Position numbers and translations under genes: made by a program. Shown one piece after another: positions 1 to 10,930 of a DNA stretch of 64,000 bases. The stretch covers positions 110,728,467 to 110,792,466 of the forward strand of contig OX328125.1 in assembly GCA_946811695.1 (NCBI GenBank), in the 5' to 3' direction. The notes under the pieces are model-generated. The model did not search any database. It had not been told where the DNA came from and was given only the letters and a program-made list of their open reading frames with translations. Source of the DNA: Gonocerus acuteangulatus (taxonomy: Eukaryota; Arthropoda; Insecta; Hemiptera; Coreidae). Every line of letters begins with the position of its first letter. Position 1 is the stretch's first letter.

Positions 1-52
1 AATAATTCGCTATGACAATTTTTTTCCATTGAAAATTTAAATACGTACAAAA

Positions 53-408
53 ATGAAAACTTGTTTCGTTTCTTTTTTGCGATTTTCTCCAAAAGAAGGA
101 GCGAAAAGAAGCAAATCTCTAAAGGATTTTTGTCTTAGATTTTCAGTCCCCTACACGCTCCTGAGGTTTCGCCATTTAAATTCGGGACACATACACAATA
201 TATTAGGCGTGACAAAAATGAAAACTTGTTTCGTTTCTTTTTTGCTTTTTTTTGCTTGTTTTGCGATTTTCTCCAAAACAAGGAGCGAAAAGAAGCAAAT
301 CTCTAAAGGATTTTTGTCTTAGATTTTCAGTCCCCTACAGGTTTCCTCCTGAGGTTTCGCCATTTAAATTCGGGGCACATAGACAATATATTAGGCGTGA
401 CAAAAATA
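53..408 (+). repeat. Tandem duplication, about 165-190 bp unit
   Basis: Two consecutive copies begin at the same AAAATGAAAACTTGTTTCG string, at 53 and 218, and a third start is truncated near 400. Each unit holds a C/T-rich stretch, an AGGAGCGAAAAGAAGC block and ends with ATATATTAGGCGTGACAAA. The second unit carries about 25 extra bases of T-rich sequence. An 89-codon frame runs through both copies, but it reads the same phrase twice and looks like no known protein, so I treat it as chance. Confidence 0.75.
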
Positions 409-501
409 TATTGAGAAATTAACTCTAAATGAGTTCTTATTGAACCAATGTACAAACCACGGGTCGCTTAGGTCACCAGGATTTGCGTTTCCAATTTTAT
501 T

Positions 502-1103
502 TTTTAGCGCGGTTTCTCCCTCATGAATGGAAACCCGCTTATAAGGTTGACCTCATGACGCAATCCGGAACTGCCGACTAGAAAATTTCATGTTTCTGAA
601 CCCGTTGATCACGAACACAACGGTGGTTCAAATTTATATATATTTGAGAAATACAATTTTTTTTTCTCTAATATCAAAGGTCAAGTTCGTTATCCAGTAG
701 AATAGGCCCGCCGGAAAATGGTTTTTCAAGCGAAATATGCGCGAAAAAAATCGCATAACGTAAAACCGTTTACGTTTTCGAGTTGATATGCTTGTAGTTA
801 AACTAATGAAACCATTTCTAAGGCGATATCTGTAACCGTTTACATGAAAATTGGAAACATAATTTTTGTATCTAATTTATGGTATGGATAAGTAGAGTAA
901 TGGACTTTAGTTGAAAAATTTTCTACATGTTTGAATTTTTGCAGTATAATGAGTATTTTATTAAAACAAGGTAAGGAAATGGGAAAAAGTGTTATAGTGT
1001 TTCTAAGAGCGAACGTTGAGGAAGAGAATGGAGTGATTTTTGCTTAGGATAAAATTAGTTTCCTATTGTGGTGCTTTAAAACTTCCTTATCTTTCAGATT
1101 TTA
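502..1103 (+). mobile_element. Helentron-like element, family A, 5' end
   Basis: It starts with TTTTTAGCGCGGTTTC, followed by the inverted arm GAAACCCGC and the family phrase CAATCCGGAACTGCCGACTAG, as in the other A copies (18491, 23087, 51146, 59490). The left end can fold into a hairpin. The A-type 3' end is missing: the segment runs into the start of a family B element at 1104. Its last 100 bp (gagcgaacgttg to gtggtgctttaaaacttcc) resemble 37890-37985. The Helentron/HINE call is inferred from end architecture; no Rep/helicase coding is present. Confidence 0.5.
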
Positions 1104-1226
1104 TTTTAGCACTTTCCTCCGAAGGAAAGTAGCTATTGAGGTTGCACTCATGACGGAATTTTTGAAAAATTTCTTCAAATCTTTATCGATCCTACCTAGT
1201 AGACACCGAAAATGACCCCCGTTAAA

Positions 1227-1289
<63 letters not shown>

Positions 1290-2179
1290 TATATAAATGT
1301 GTCTGTTAACACGATAGCGGCCAGAGTTTTTGTTTTTTCGTCACGAAACTTGGTATATAGCATTCAATTAGCAAACAATTGAACGAGTTCGTTAACCACC
1401 AAAATCGGTCCATCGGAAGGGGGGGTTTACCCCGAACCCAAAACACAAATTCGACCATGTCAGCCGTAATATTTGTTATATTTCAACGAAACTTGGTATT
1501 CGTAGTGGTGATATAGAGAAAAAAGTGAGATATAAAAATGAACTAAATCGGTTCATAAGGAGGGGGTTTTACTCCGGACCCACAATACCAATTCTCCACT
1601 ACCAGCCGTGATTTTTGGTATATTTCGACGAAACTCGGTATTCGTAGTGGTAATCCACAGGTAAATATGTGTTGTAAAAATAAACTAAATCGGTTCATTA
1701 GGAGGGGGGGGTTTACTCCGGACCCACAATAACAATTCGCCACTACCAGCCGTGATTTTTGGTATATTTCGACGAAACTCGGTATTCGTAGTGGTAATCT
1801 ACAGGTAAATATGTGTTTCAAAAATAAACTAAATCGATTCATTAGGAGGGGGGTTTACTCCGGACCCAAATTACTAATATACTCATACCGGTCGTAATTT
1901 CTGCTGTATTGTAACGAAATGCGGTATACGTCATGGGTAACTCATAAGAAAGAAGTGTTGTAAAAATGAGCTAAATCGGTCAATCGGAAAGGGGGGTTTA
2001 CTTTGTAATATATTTCAATAGAATAGCCCGTAGGTTCAGTACAAAATTAATAGAGAACTATTCATGTTTTTATTTTATTTATGTAGGATATTTTAAGCAA
2101 ATTGTTCTGGAAAGCAGTCTACTCTACCCAAATTCTGAGGAAAGTGCTTAGTTATGCAGCTCCTGCGTGACGGACTTTT
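1104..2179 (+). mobile_element. Helentron-like element, family B, complete
   Basis: The left end TTTTAGCACTTTCC is followed at once by the inverted arm GGAAAGTAGC. The right end has GGAAAGTGCTTAG as a subterminal inverted copy, then a small GCAG/CTGC hairpin and a terminal GACGGACTTTT. An asymmetric inverted repeat with a 3' hairpin and a T-rich insertion site is the known layout of Helentrons and their non-autonomous HINEs. Inside are a (TA)n run at 1229-1294 and four or five units of about 143 bp (about 1405-2000), each with a G-run plus GTTTACTCCGGACCC and a TTTCGACGAAACTCGG phrase. There is no coding capacity. Related copies are at 27992 and 42726. Confidence 0.6.
1229..1294. repeat. (TA)n microsatellite
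   Basis: A nearly pure TA run inside the family B element. A TA run sits at the same place in the copies at 29050-29113 and 43530-43560, so it belongs to the element and expands independently in each copy. Confidence 0.9.
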
Positions 2180-2215
2180 ATATTTTTCACGAATAACTAC
2201 TCCCATTATATTTCT

Positions 2216-2263
2216 TATGGCACTAGGGATATGAACAGAACCGCGATGAGCCGTACTTTTTGT
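2216..2263 (+). repeat. Degenerate family A 3' end
   Basis: ATGGCACTAGGGATATGAAC, then an AACCGCG string and CCGTACTTTTT, matches the CACTAGGGA..GAACCGCG..GACTTTTT right end of family A but lacks the middle of the terminal hairpin. It is probably a decayed end. Confidence 0.5.
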
Positions 2264-2334
2264 TTTTGAAAAATTAACTCTCATGGCATGCGGTTCTATT
2301 GTAAATTTTCGTTTTTGAGCTAGCGTGCGTTTAT

Positions 2335-3215
2335 CTTCTGAAACTGATAATGTCGGCTTTTAGATTGCGCACTTTCAAGACTTGATCTTCAGCGGACTTC
2401 TTTAGTAATTTTCTTCCGTAGATTCCTTCTGTAGATTTCTTCGGCAGTTTTGATGAGTAGATTTCTTCGGTAGTTTTGATCAGTAGATTTCTTCAGTAAA
2501 CTTCTTCAGTAGATTTCTTCAGTAAACTTCTTCAGTAGATTTCTTCGGTAGTTTTGATCAGTAGATTTCTGGTAGTTTTGATCAGTAGATTTCTTCAGTA
2601 AATATCTTCAATAGATTTCTTCAGTAAACTTCTTCAGTAAACCTCTTCCGTAGATTTCTGCAGAAGTTGTGATCAGTAATTTCTTCAGTAAAATTCTTTA
2701 GTAGACTTCTTCAGTTACCTTATTCAGTAGATTTCTTAAATAAACTTCTTTAGTAGATTTCTTCAGTAGATTTGATTAGTAGATATCTTCAGTAGAATTC
2801 TTCAGTGAACTTCTTCTGTGGATTTTTTTAGTAGATTTGATTAGTAGATCTCTTCAGTAAACTTCTTCCGTGGACTTCTTCAGTAAACTTCTTCTGTGGA
2901 TTTCTTTAGTAGGTTTGATTAGTAGATCTCTTCAGTAAACTTCTTCCGTGGATTTCTTCAGTAAACGTCTTCAGTAGATTTCTTAAATAAACTTTTTTAG
3001 TATATTTCTTCAGTAGATTTGATCAGAAGATATCTTTAGTAAATTTCCTCAGTAACCTTTTTCAGTAGATTTCTTCAGCAATCTTCTTCAGCAGATTTCT
3101 TCCGTAGAATTCTTCGGTAATCTTCTTCAGTAGATTTCTTCCGTAGAAGTCTTCAGTAAAATTCTTGAGTAGGTTTCTTCTGTAGGCTTCTTTAGTAAAA
3201 TTCTTCAGTAGAGTA
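2335..3215. repeat. Degenerate minisatellite, 13-bp unit
   Basis: Repeats of about 13 bp of the forms GATTTCTTCAGTA and AACTTCTTCAGTA alternate for roughly 880 bp, about 65 copies, with many single-base changes (ccg, cgg, tga variants). The two forms alternate irregularly, so the working period is about 26 bp. The decay suggests an old array. Confidence 0.85.
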
Positions 3216-3841
3216 CTTTTCGGGAAAAGGGAGAATGAAAAAAAATATGAGGTTGAAAGCAGTGAAATTATTTATTCTATTAACTTGATTTAATTTTCAA
3301 TTTCCCCCAGATAAAATCTTGAGATGGTAATTTACCCAGGAATAAACCTGAAGGACATCCTTCTGCAGGAGTTTTGCAATATATTCTCTTCCTTAAAACG
3401 CACCATTTATCCTTCGAAGGATATTTCCTTATCAGGTAATTTATCTTTAATCATCCATTTTAATTTGACAGGGATAATAATTACTTTTTTTGCAATTCTC
3501 ATTAATATGAAAATTTCTGCAGTTTATTTATTTTTTTTTTGCTTCTATTTCTGGCAGGAATTAGTGTTCTGATATAAAGCAGAAGACTTCTGCTCAGCTT
3601 CAATCTTAGTCTTGACTAAACATCCACTTGACTAGATATCTGTTTAGGATTTTATGTATACTTCTGAATCATGGACTCTTGACTTGATCTAGGTGTATAG
3701 ATCATTATGCTGCTCCAGAATTGCTAAATATGCATTTCAGGGACATAACTAGTATATATATATATATATATATATTTATACGTTTTTACTTGAGCCCATC
3801 CCAAAGAAAATTTCCTAATGGTTTTTTTTTTTTATTTTTTA
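3216..3841. other. No recognisable gene
   Basis: AT-rich sequence with a short (TA)n run at about 3751-3775. An 82-codon frame at 3324-3572 is rich in F, I and L and has no family resemblance; I do not call it a gene. Confidence 0.5.
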
Positions 3842-4239
3842 CTAACTGTTACCCAGTGTGCCATGCTACACCTACTTTCTGTCTATGACTCTCCCCGTAT
3901 CAAGATCTACTTGATACCTAGTTGTCTATACCCAGTTACGAAAATCGGTCAAACGATGTGAATTTGTTTTAGTTCATAATGATACCGGTAGAGGCCAGCA
4001 CAACAGCACTTCATCTAACAGCCGACGGAGGCGAGTAGCAGAGCCTAATTTTTCTTGAACAAAACTTTTGACCTTTTGACCAAATTTTGAAATTTGACTA
4101 TTTTGACCAAGCCTAGGAGATTTCTCGTATCAAGACCTACCTGTGTGCCAAGTTTGGTCAAAATCCTTCAAAGGGTATAGATTTTTATAAGGAACAAACA
4201 AACAGAAAAACAGACAGACACGTGCTATTTATGTATAGA
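3842..4239 (-). mobile_element. Non-autonomous Helitron (minus strand)
   Basis: Read on the minus strand it begins TCTATACATAAATAGCACG after an A, carries the phrase TTTTGACCAAACTTGGCAC, and ends GGCACACTGGGTAACAGTTAG before a T. That is the A^T target with 5' TC and 3' CTRR of Helitrons, with the final CTAG mutated to TTAG. It has the same internal phrases as the copies at 33468 and 38199. There is no Rep/helicase frame, so it depended on another element. Confidence 0.75.
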
Positions 4240-4757
4240 TTTGAAATCTGTAGAAGCTGTTATTATGCAGATATTATGTACAAGACTAAAACTATATAAA
4301 ATATATATGTAGGTCAATCTATAAATTTGAAGGAATGTTTTTGGTACTTTGTATTGAATACAACCATCTTTAAGCATGATGGAATCAATGTTTCATATTC
4401 CCCCTATATCCATGGAAGATGGATGGTTTTAGAGCTGGTGCCGTTGTTTGCTACTCGTATCTTGTTAATGTATGCAAATCTAAGCAGCTGACCTACATCA
4501 GGGCAGTAAAGGACTTGAGCTGAGACTTTCCTTCACTCTTTCAAGGTCGGAGAAAAAGTTTGTTTTTCCATCGGAATTCACTTTACATCTTTCTCCAATT
4601 GGAGATATGGAAGTGGAACGGAGATAGTGATAACCCGTTTCTTTATATCTATCTAGCTTTCTTTCTCTTTTTAGCTCAGAATCCAGACAGTGAATAAGCA
4701 CAGACACAAAAAGTCCCACTCGGATCACTAAATTTAACCTTCCAGTAGGGGGTTCTC
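4240..4757. other. No recognisable gene
   Basis: Mixed AT-rich sequence. The only open frame of note (4498-4728, minus, 76 codons) does not resemble a known protein. I see no repeat shared with other parts of the window. Confidence 0.45.
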
Positions 4758-5124
4758 TTTTAGCACTTTCCGATGAAATGAAGCTATTGAGGTTGCACTC
4801 ATGAAAGATTGTTTGAAATATATATTATATTATATATCGTCGATACAAATGCAAACTAACGAATGTGCAAATAACCAATTTTCAGAGTGGAAAAGCATTT
4901 ATTCATAACTTTTTTTTGGACAGTCAAATATTCGGCAGATTTGACCTTTTGACAGTGGAATACTTTCCCTTCAATAGAGTGAAGTCAGATTGAAGAATTT
5001 GCCGTAAATAAGTCCAGCAGAAATTAGTAAAGATTGACAATGAAAGATGCATTTTTTCACATTCCTTAGTTTGCTTTTGTATCAACGATATTATATATAA
5101 TATATATAGTATAATATATATTAG

Positions 5125-5173
<49 letters not shown>

Positions 5174-5215
5174 CTTTGAATAAAATATTCTTCTAGGAAA
5201 CGATTTAACGAATTC
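4758..5215 (+). mobile_element. Family B Helentron-like fragment with nested MITE
   Basis: TTTTAGCACTTTCC and TGAGGTTGCACTCATGA match the left end of family B. The sequence reaches the family's TA-rich stretch, where a 256-bp MITE is inserted, and resumes with long (TA)n runs to about 5172. The 3' half of the family is missing. Confidence 0.6.
4835..5090. mobile_element. MITE, TIR TATCGTCGATAC, copy 1
   Basis: The ends TATCGTCGATACAAATGC and GCTTTTGTATCAACGATA are inverted copies of each other, continuing through about 37 bp (AAACTAACGAAT inside). The interior matches 53510-53766 along its length, including a shared AGAGTGGAAAAG and CAGATTGAAGAATTTGCC. The flanks are TA, as for Tc1/mariner-type elements, but they lie in a TA-rich run, so the duplication cannot be proven here. 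Confidence 0.75.
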
Positions 5216-5394
5216 ATTAACGACAGCTTATACCTTGGCTGATGTGTAATTTGTACCGTTTTACTTGAGTCCTCCGATAATTCGTTTTAATCTTAGCTAC
5301 GTTATGTATAAAAAATATTGTTCATTTCCTAAAAAAAATATATATTTTTTTTATAATATACACTTTAAAAAAAACCTATTTATTTGAATATTTA

Positions 5395-5565
5395 AATTTT
5401 AACGTCCATTATTATTAACTACGAATTTTGGGACGGGTTATCTATAGGTTACCACCCTTTTCTAGCCAGGATAGGGCTGATGCCTTTTCTTTTTTCGGAA
5501 GAAAAGCCACCAACCCTAGTGGGAATAGAACCCACGACCTTTGGCACAGAGTGATAAGATTTCCA
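5395..5565 (-). mobile_element. tRNA-derived SINE, minus strand
   Basis: On the minus strand the sequence reads AAAGGTCGTGGGTTCTATTC, a box-B-like promoter (GGTTCNANNCC type), then a body with GGGTTGGTGGCTTTTCTTC, CCTATCCTGGCTAGAA and GGTAACCTATAGATAACCCG. It ends in an AATAATAATGG tail. The same body is at 44345-44520. The box A half of the tRNA region is lost or too diverged to see, so this copy is 5' truncated. Confidence 0.7.
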
Positions 5566-5903
5566 AAAAAAATCTATTAAAACCTATATTCATAATTTAA
5601 TACATTGTTTACTGTTTTGGTTATTCTCTTCGTTAGTTTTGTATAGACCTCTTGGAAGACTGCCAAATAGCAAGCCTTAGCGTCCAAACTGTAGATTTTT
5701 CTAAACATTTGACAGTTCTGTTTTAGCCTAAACCAAAATATTTCTTGATTTTTTATATAAATTAATAGAGAAATCAATTCAAATTGAAGGGGCCGGGGCA
5801 AAATAGTGCCAAGCAACATTTTTAACCAAACTTAACTGTAGCTGCTATATGTAAGATATTATGAGGGACTATCATTCTGTGTTGATGCTACTAAGATATG
5901 ACT

Positions 5904-6594
5904 TTTTTTTTTTTTTTTTTCTTTTTTTTTTTTTTTTAAATTTCTTTATTCAATAAATATAAATATTACAATTGTAATTCAGTTACAATATAGTGTTCCT
6001 CTAGACCACATAACTTCGAAATTATTTATTATATATGAACTTAGATATTATACATTTAATGTACAGTAATTGTAATGCGAGAGAAAAAATAGCCTGGATT
6101 CTTCTCGCTATCTTATAGACTTTCTAATGATAACAATAAGTAGGGCTTAATTGTTTACAGCTTTATGTCTTAATCCAGTCTGTGTTTGTCTTTATTGGTA
6201 GGATGGTGTCTAGTGTCTTTATTTTAGTAAGATGTGTTTAGTCCTCTTGTGTATGTATCTACGGGTGCTTGATTTGTCATAGTTACCTATTTTTTTAATT
6301 AGTGGATTGGTTTTAAGTCTACAAGATCTAAAAAATTTGGAGGTCAGCCTGTGGATATAAGTTTTAAGCAGAGGTAAGTTAGTAATTTTGTGCAGTATTT
6401 TAATTCTGGTGTAGATGGGGAGGTTTAGGGCAATTCTAATGCATTTATTTTGCATTACTTGAAGTTTTTTTATAATTAGTGTTTGAAGTGTAGCTCCAAA
6501 CAGGGCATGCATAGGCCAATACTGGTCTAATACATGCTTTATAGAGTAGAATTTTGTTTTTAGTGCTTAGTTTAGATTTTCTGTTAAAATAAGG
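5904..6594 (-). mobile_element. 5'-truncated Jockey-type LINE with TSD
   Basis: A minus-strand insertion with a poly(A) tail (the T-rich run 5903-5938 on the plus strand). It is flanked by the 9-bp direct repeat GATATGACT at 5895-5903 and 6595-6603, the mark of target-primed reverse transcription. The tail is followed by 3' UTR-like sequence and then by the end of a reverse transcriptase frame. Only the last 700 bp were copied. Confidence 0.85.
6219..6594 (-). pseudogene. Jockey-type reverse transcriptase C-terminal fragment
   Basis: The frame gives a GATLQTLIIKKLQVMQNKCI segment, then a TRIKILHKITNLPLL and a RLTSKFF segment. This matches the post-catalytic part of Jockey-clade ORF2, where ...KLQVxQNKxLRIxxNxPWYTRNxxLHxxLxIPxL is typical. 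The catalytic YADD region and everything upstream are missing because the copy is truncated at the 5' end, so it cannot make an active enzyme. It has a different origin from the RNase H-bearing copies at 6895 and 31440. Confidence 0.8.
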
Positions 6595-6894
6595 GATATG
6601 ACTATAAAGTACTCTGTATGCTACTTAATCTTGCTGCCCCTAACCATTTCACCTGATACTCCCAACATACAACAGATACAGTTACGTTTTGTTAAAAATG
6701 TTGCTTGGTATTACTACCTTTAATTATTCTAAAATACTGAAAAGTATTATTCAACGTTATCTATAAGATAGAAAAACTTTGGTACTCTGGTTTTGTACCT
6801 CTACGTCCAAGAACTCCAATTATAAATTAAGCCGAGCAAATGGAGGAGGTATGAACATTGATTTTATATTTTTGAATGTTAATTAATTCCAGCA

Positions 6895-9465
6895 TGTTGG
6901 ACAGTATCCACAATGCTGGGATCAGGCTAGCATTAGGTGCCTTCCTAACATCTCCCACGGAGAGCATGTGTATAGAAAGTGGGGAGCCACCGCTGTCCTT
7001 AACCCTTTCCGTGCTATGCACGAATATATTGGTTCTCTAAAAAAATGCTCTGAGTGTGAAGCACGAATATATTCGTGCAGCTGGGACATTCCTCAGAGTG
7101 CGACGCACGAATATATTCGTTTTCATATTCTTTGTATAATCTCTGCTTCCAGAAAGCCCAGAGATGTCTTGTATCACGCTGTACAACTAGTCTAGTTACT
7201 TAGCTATCCGTTAGATAGCAGAAGAATGTCATTACGTGTGTTTTTCCCGGTTTTATTGTGAGTGGAAGCTAACTTTATCTCGAGCGGAGTGTCCTAGACC
7301 ACCTGAAGGGTCCATTATCACCAATTCAGACTGTACCAAGGCGGCTACCTGCAGGGGTTGCGTTGTTATTTCTATTGTTTGCAGACACTTTACTAAAATT
7401 TGCCAAACCTTTTCCCACCTTTAGGCTAAATCAGGGGTGGGGAAATATGACCCTAACAAATATTTCTCAGTACTAGTTGTGGTTTATTATTTATTTTTAT
7501 ATTTATAAGTTTATTATTAATATTTTTGCTATATACCTACTATTTATTTCTAATTCATTACTTTATTATTATATTACTATTTACTAATATACTACTTATT
7601 ATAAATAAATATGTTTTAAAATAAATACAAAACACAAATTTTAAAAAATTGTTGTTTTTTTCCAGCAAGTAATTATTGGACATAACCAGTTTTATGAGTT
7701 GCATATAAAAATAAAATGATTAGTTTTTAGTAAAAAAAAAGACCCAGTTATTTACTAAATAATTACTTATTGTACATAACTGTACAGATTGTAAATTATC
7801 AATAATGATCAATCAATATTTAAAAAAAAAAATTACTAAATAAATTGAAGTATCATAACAATGAAATAAATCATAAAATGGGCAAAATGAAGAAAAGAGA
7901 AAGTGTTTTCATGAATATTTTGATAAAAGGGTGCATTCATACTAACAGGGCTAATGGTGCTAAATTTAAAACTAAAACACTTCGGTAACTATTGAAATAT
8001 TATTTTAGAAACTGTTTATTTATTAATTTTCTTCGCAACTTGCAGGATAAGAATAATAAGAAACTTGTTATAATAATTGAAAAGGTCACACTAAAGTACA
8101 CACAATTAATGAAATTAGCATCTTAAATTACAACAAAACAAGCAATTTTGCATGCCCCCTGTTATATATCTACGTAATAAGAGCGACCCAAGGCGGGAGC
8201 TCTGACTGAGTATGGTCTTGTTCCAAACCAAAGTCGCACGCGGAGGGTGGAAAATAGGCTAGCACTGGGGGTAGGATCGGCTCTCAAAGCTCGTAGCACC
8301 CGGCGGTCGGTCCCTCTCAGATTGGCTAGCATTCTAAGGGTTAAGACGAACAGCAAGCTACTTAACATATTTTGCTCATATTCAAGGCTTACCAAGCCAC
8401 ATTGTCCATAGAAATCTTATTATTGACGAATCAAATGAAATGCCAAACGATGGTTCAGTACCGAACTCTTTCAAGTCTTGAGTGATGAAATATCTTGAAG
8501 AATTCAATATTCCCATGCCCCAAGTTATTAGGATTGAATCAGTAACCACGCCTCCTTGGTGGATTCCTAATTACAGCATGGATACGACCATCTCCTAATA
8601 TCCCAAGGAAACAACATGAAGACGCGTATATTGCTCCCTATACCTGGAGGGAACCAGTAAATATCGTGACCATATGATGTTGTCACCGATGCATCTATGG
8701 GAGCTTTAGTAGGATGTGCCGTGATATCAGATGCTATTACCAGCAAAAGCAACTTACATGAGTCTAATTTCATTCCATCCGGGGAGCTGCATGCCATTTT
8801 ACAAGCATTACGGATTGCGCAGGAACGTTTCCAGGATAAAGTTCTCATAATTACAGATTCTCTGAGTTCAATAATAGCTTTAAACAATCAAGAATCCACT
8901 AATGGATTAATTCAGAGAATATGTTTAATGTGTTACGAGTTGAGGCACAAGTGATTCAGGTTCATGTGGGTACCATCGCACTGCGGCATCAAGGGGAATG
9001 AAGGAGCAGACCAAGAAGCAAACAGTGCTCGTTCTGATAATGGGACTGAAGTACAGTACATCGATGAAGCCGATGTGCAGGATGTAAAGAGGTACATCAA
9101 AAATAAAATGCTTGAAAAATGGGCATCAACATGGTCACAAGGATGCACGAGCAAGATTCTCAGGGAATAATGCAATACCAGAATATGGGAAACAGCTCTA
9201 CGCCACTCTCGGAGTTGTGTTGGCCAGATTAAGAATAGGGCACACTGCGCTAACACATACATTTCTTCTAAAAGCTCTACACCCACCGACGTGTGAAACA
9301 TGTGACAGTAGATCACGTCACGTTATTCCTTGCAAAAAATTTGAGACTGTCCGAACAAATCGTCATAAACTTCCCACCTTAGAGGAAGCATTGAAAGACG
9401 AAGACACAATCGTTCAAAATCTTTTAACCTTTTTAAAGGAGACCAGAATATATAACGAATTATAG
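6895..9465 (+). pseudogene. Jockey ORF2 remnant: RT tail, RNase H, zinc knuckle
   Basis: Before the insertion the frame reads LDSIHNAGIRLALGAF and ESGEPPLSL; after it (8345 on) RRTASYLTYFAHIQGLPSH follows in phase if one TTAA is dropped. From about 8680 an RNase H domain appears with all four expected acidic positions: TDAS, SGELHA, TDSLS and GADQEAN. A C-terminal RIGHTALTHTFLL with CETC..H..C knuckle ends near 9465. Stops interrupt it at about 8478, 8597, 8620 and 8952, and the frame changes near 9150-9180. It is a dead copy. The family role was reverse transcription and RNA removal during LINE integration. Confidence 0.85.
7003..8340. mobile_element. piggyBac-like non-autonomous element at TTAA
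   Basis: Left border TTAA|CCCTTTCCGTGCTATGCACG; right border ...TAGCATTCTAAGGG|TTAA, whose complement CCCTTAGAATGCTAGCC shares CCCTT and TGCTA with the left end. TTAA duplication with CCC/GGG ends is characteristic of piggyBac. The left subterminal region carries three copies of GCACGAATATATT(C/G)G (about 7017-7120), possible transposase binding sites. The interior (about 7440-8160) is AT-rich with no transposase frame. Its insertion phase in the host LINE frame is precise. Confidence 0.8.
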
Positions 9466-9531
9466 ACAACCTGCACTGCCAATGACCCATACGGGTAGAG
9501 GCGGAATAATTAAAATAAAATAATTCCAGCA

Positions 9532-9825
9532 AAAGTTTAAAGAAGGTGATTCTAGAGAAGCACCAGCAAACAGCGGTCCATTTGATGTTGCTAAGTAATT
9601 CTAATTGCAGGACTATCTGATTAGAAGGGAGGACTTAGCAAGGAGTTGGCAAATGTCAAGTGCAACTTGAAACTCATCAAAGCAACCGAAATCCTTCAGT
9701 GAGCAATGCAAATATTCAGTAACTTCTAGGGATCTAGTTTTCTAGGGATCTTATCTTTAGACAGGAATATGTCGAATACAGTTAATGTTTGGGTTTTGGA
9801 TTGTTTCATTAAAAAGTAATAAATA
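9532..9825. other. No recognisable feature
   Basis: Plain sequence between the LINE target-site duplication and the hAT-type MITE. A short direct repeat CTAGGGATCT occurs twice near 9727-9752. No gene seen. Confidence 0.4.
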
Positions 9826-9833
9826 CTACCTTG

Positions 9834-10262
9834 CAGTGTTGGGCATTATTCGAATAAATTTTTATTCGAATGATCATTCAAATAAATTTTTAGTGAATGA
9901 TGAATAATTCACTGAATTATCTTATTCACACAGTACATCATGAATTATTCACAGAATTATTCGTTATTCAGCATTCATTATTCATCATTCGTTATTTTTT
10001 ATGTCCAGTTCTTTACTGAATATATCCACCTCAAACATAAATATATATGTAACGTATATATATGATATATGTCCGGCTATCGACACCATAATAAATCTTT
10101 CATCATTCAATAAAATATGATTATTCGAATAATTTGTAAAAGAAATATAAATTTCATTCACAGAATAATGAATAAAAGTCATTATTCTTCATTCGTGAAT
10201 AATATAATACATTAATTCATTATTCTTTATTCATTATTCTGAATAATTTTTGCCCGACACTT
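9834..10262. mobile_element. hAT-type MITE, 429 bp
   Basis: The left end CAGTGTTGGGCATTATTC and right end GAATAATTTTTGCCCGACACTT are imperfect inverted copies. They are flanked by CTACCTTG (9826-9833) and CTACCTTT (10263-10270), an 8-bp duplication with one change. CAGTG ends with 8-bp duplications are typical of hAT elements. The interior is made of many direct and inverted ATTATTCGAATAA-like motifs, so single strands could fold extensively. Confidence 0.8.
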
Positions 10263-10367
10263 CTACCTTTTGTGGACCAAATCATATTAATTTTCTACAA
10301 TTTATGTATAACATATAGATCGATCTGTTTCATTTCTTTGTATCATAAGTTTATTTGAGATGAAAAA

Positions 10368-10925
10368 GTATCCAAAAAAATAGGTTTTAATTATTCGAAA
10401 ACAAAATGGCGGCGGAAACCCTCTTTTTTTAGGGCAGCAATTTTTAATCTGGAAAAAAAACTAAAAATATATCGAAGGGAGAAGGTAAAATCTAAATGTA
10501 TGAAGTACGTAGGATTTTAAAGAAATGTTTTTTTTTTTTCGAAAATGGTGAACAACTCTTCATTTTATATTGAAATATCCGTCGAAAATCAGTCATAAAA
10601 TGTTTATAATTCGACGAATCGAAAAATGATCCTTAGTACTGTACTAGCAAACGTCATTAGGAAGCTGCAAATAAAATTTGATGTAGATCGGGTGAAAATT
10701 GAAGGCGCCCGATTTGAAAAACTTAGTTTTGACAAAATTGATTTTAAAGCACTAAAATGTTCATTTAAAAAAATCGTTTGTAATAAAGGTAACAAAAAAA
10801 AAAAAAATTGTTTTTAATTTTGAAAGTTATCGGGACTTTGTATCGGAATACATTTATCGGGACTTCGGATGTGGATTTTTGGCACATTGAAAACTGCTCC
10901 GCCATATAAACAAATGTAATTTCTG
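10368..10925 (+). repeat. Dispersed repeat D, copy 1
   Basis: About 550 bp aligning by eye with 27518-27991 plus 29239-29330: shared strings include AAAAAAATAG(G)TTTTAATT, GAAGGTAAAAT, AAGTACGTAGGATTTT, GATCGGGT(G/T)AAAATTGAAG and a CTG(C/T)TCCGCCA(T/C)ATAAA at the end. A 63-codon frame (10626-10817) includes VDRVKIEG, which the second copy also encodes. I could not assign a class. Confidence 0.6.
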
Positions 10926-10930
10926 ATTAG

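Larger units (their letters stand above)
5809..6709. repeat. 18-bp inverted repeat around a LINE insertion
   Basis: CCAAGCAACATTTTTAAC at 5809-5826 and its exact complement GTTAAAAATGTTGCTTGG at 6692-6709 face each other. Once the 691-bp LINE at 5904-6594 is removed, the arms lie about 180 bp apart. This could be the ends of a small MITE that served as target; further out the match weakens, so the family is unknown. Confidence 0.45.
6895..9520 (+). mobile_element. 5'-truncated Jockey-type LINE split by a piggyBac-like element
   Basis: It is flanked by the 11-bp direct repeat TAATTCCAGCA at 6884-6894 and 9521-9531, so both borders are exact. Own sequence is about 1,284 bp; a 1,338-bp TTAA-flanked element sits at 7003-8340. 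The 3' tail is an AATTAAAATAAAA run. The 5' end starts in the part of ORF2 just after the catalytic domain. Confidence 0.9.

Noticed and set aside
7003..8340. piggyBac transposase gene
   Set aside because: No frame with the DDD catalytic layout is present; the interior is short and AT-rich.
8162..8395. Arginine-rich 77-codon minus frame
   Set aside because: It spans the right end of the piggyBac-like element and its LINE flank, so it is made of two unrelated pieces.
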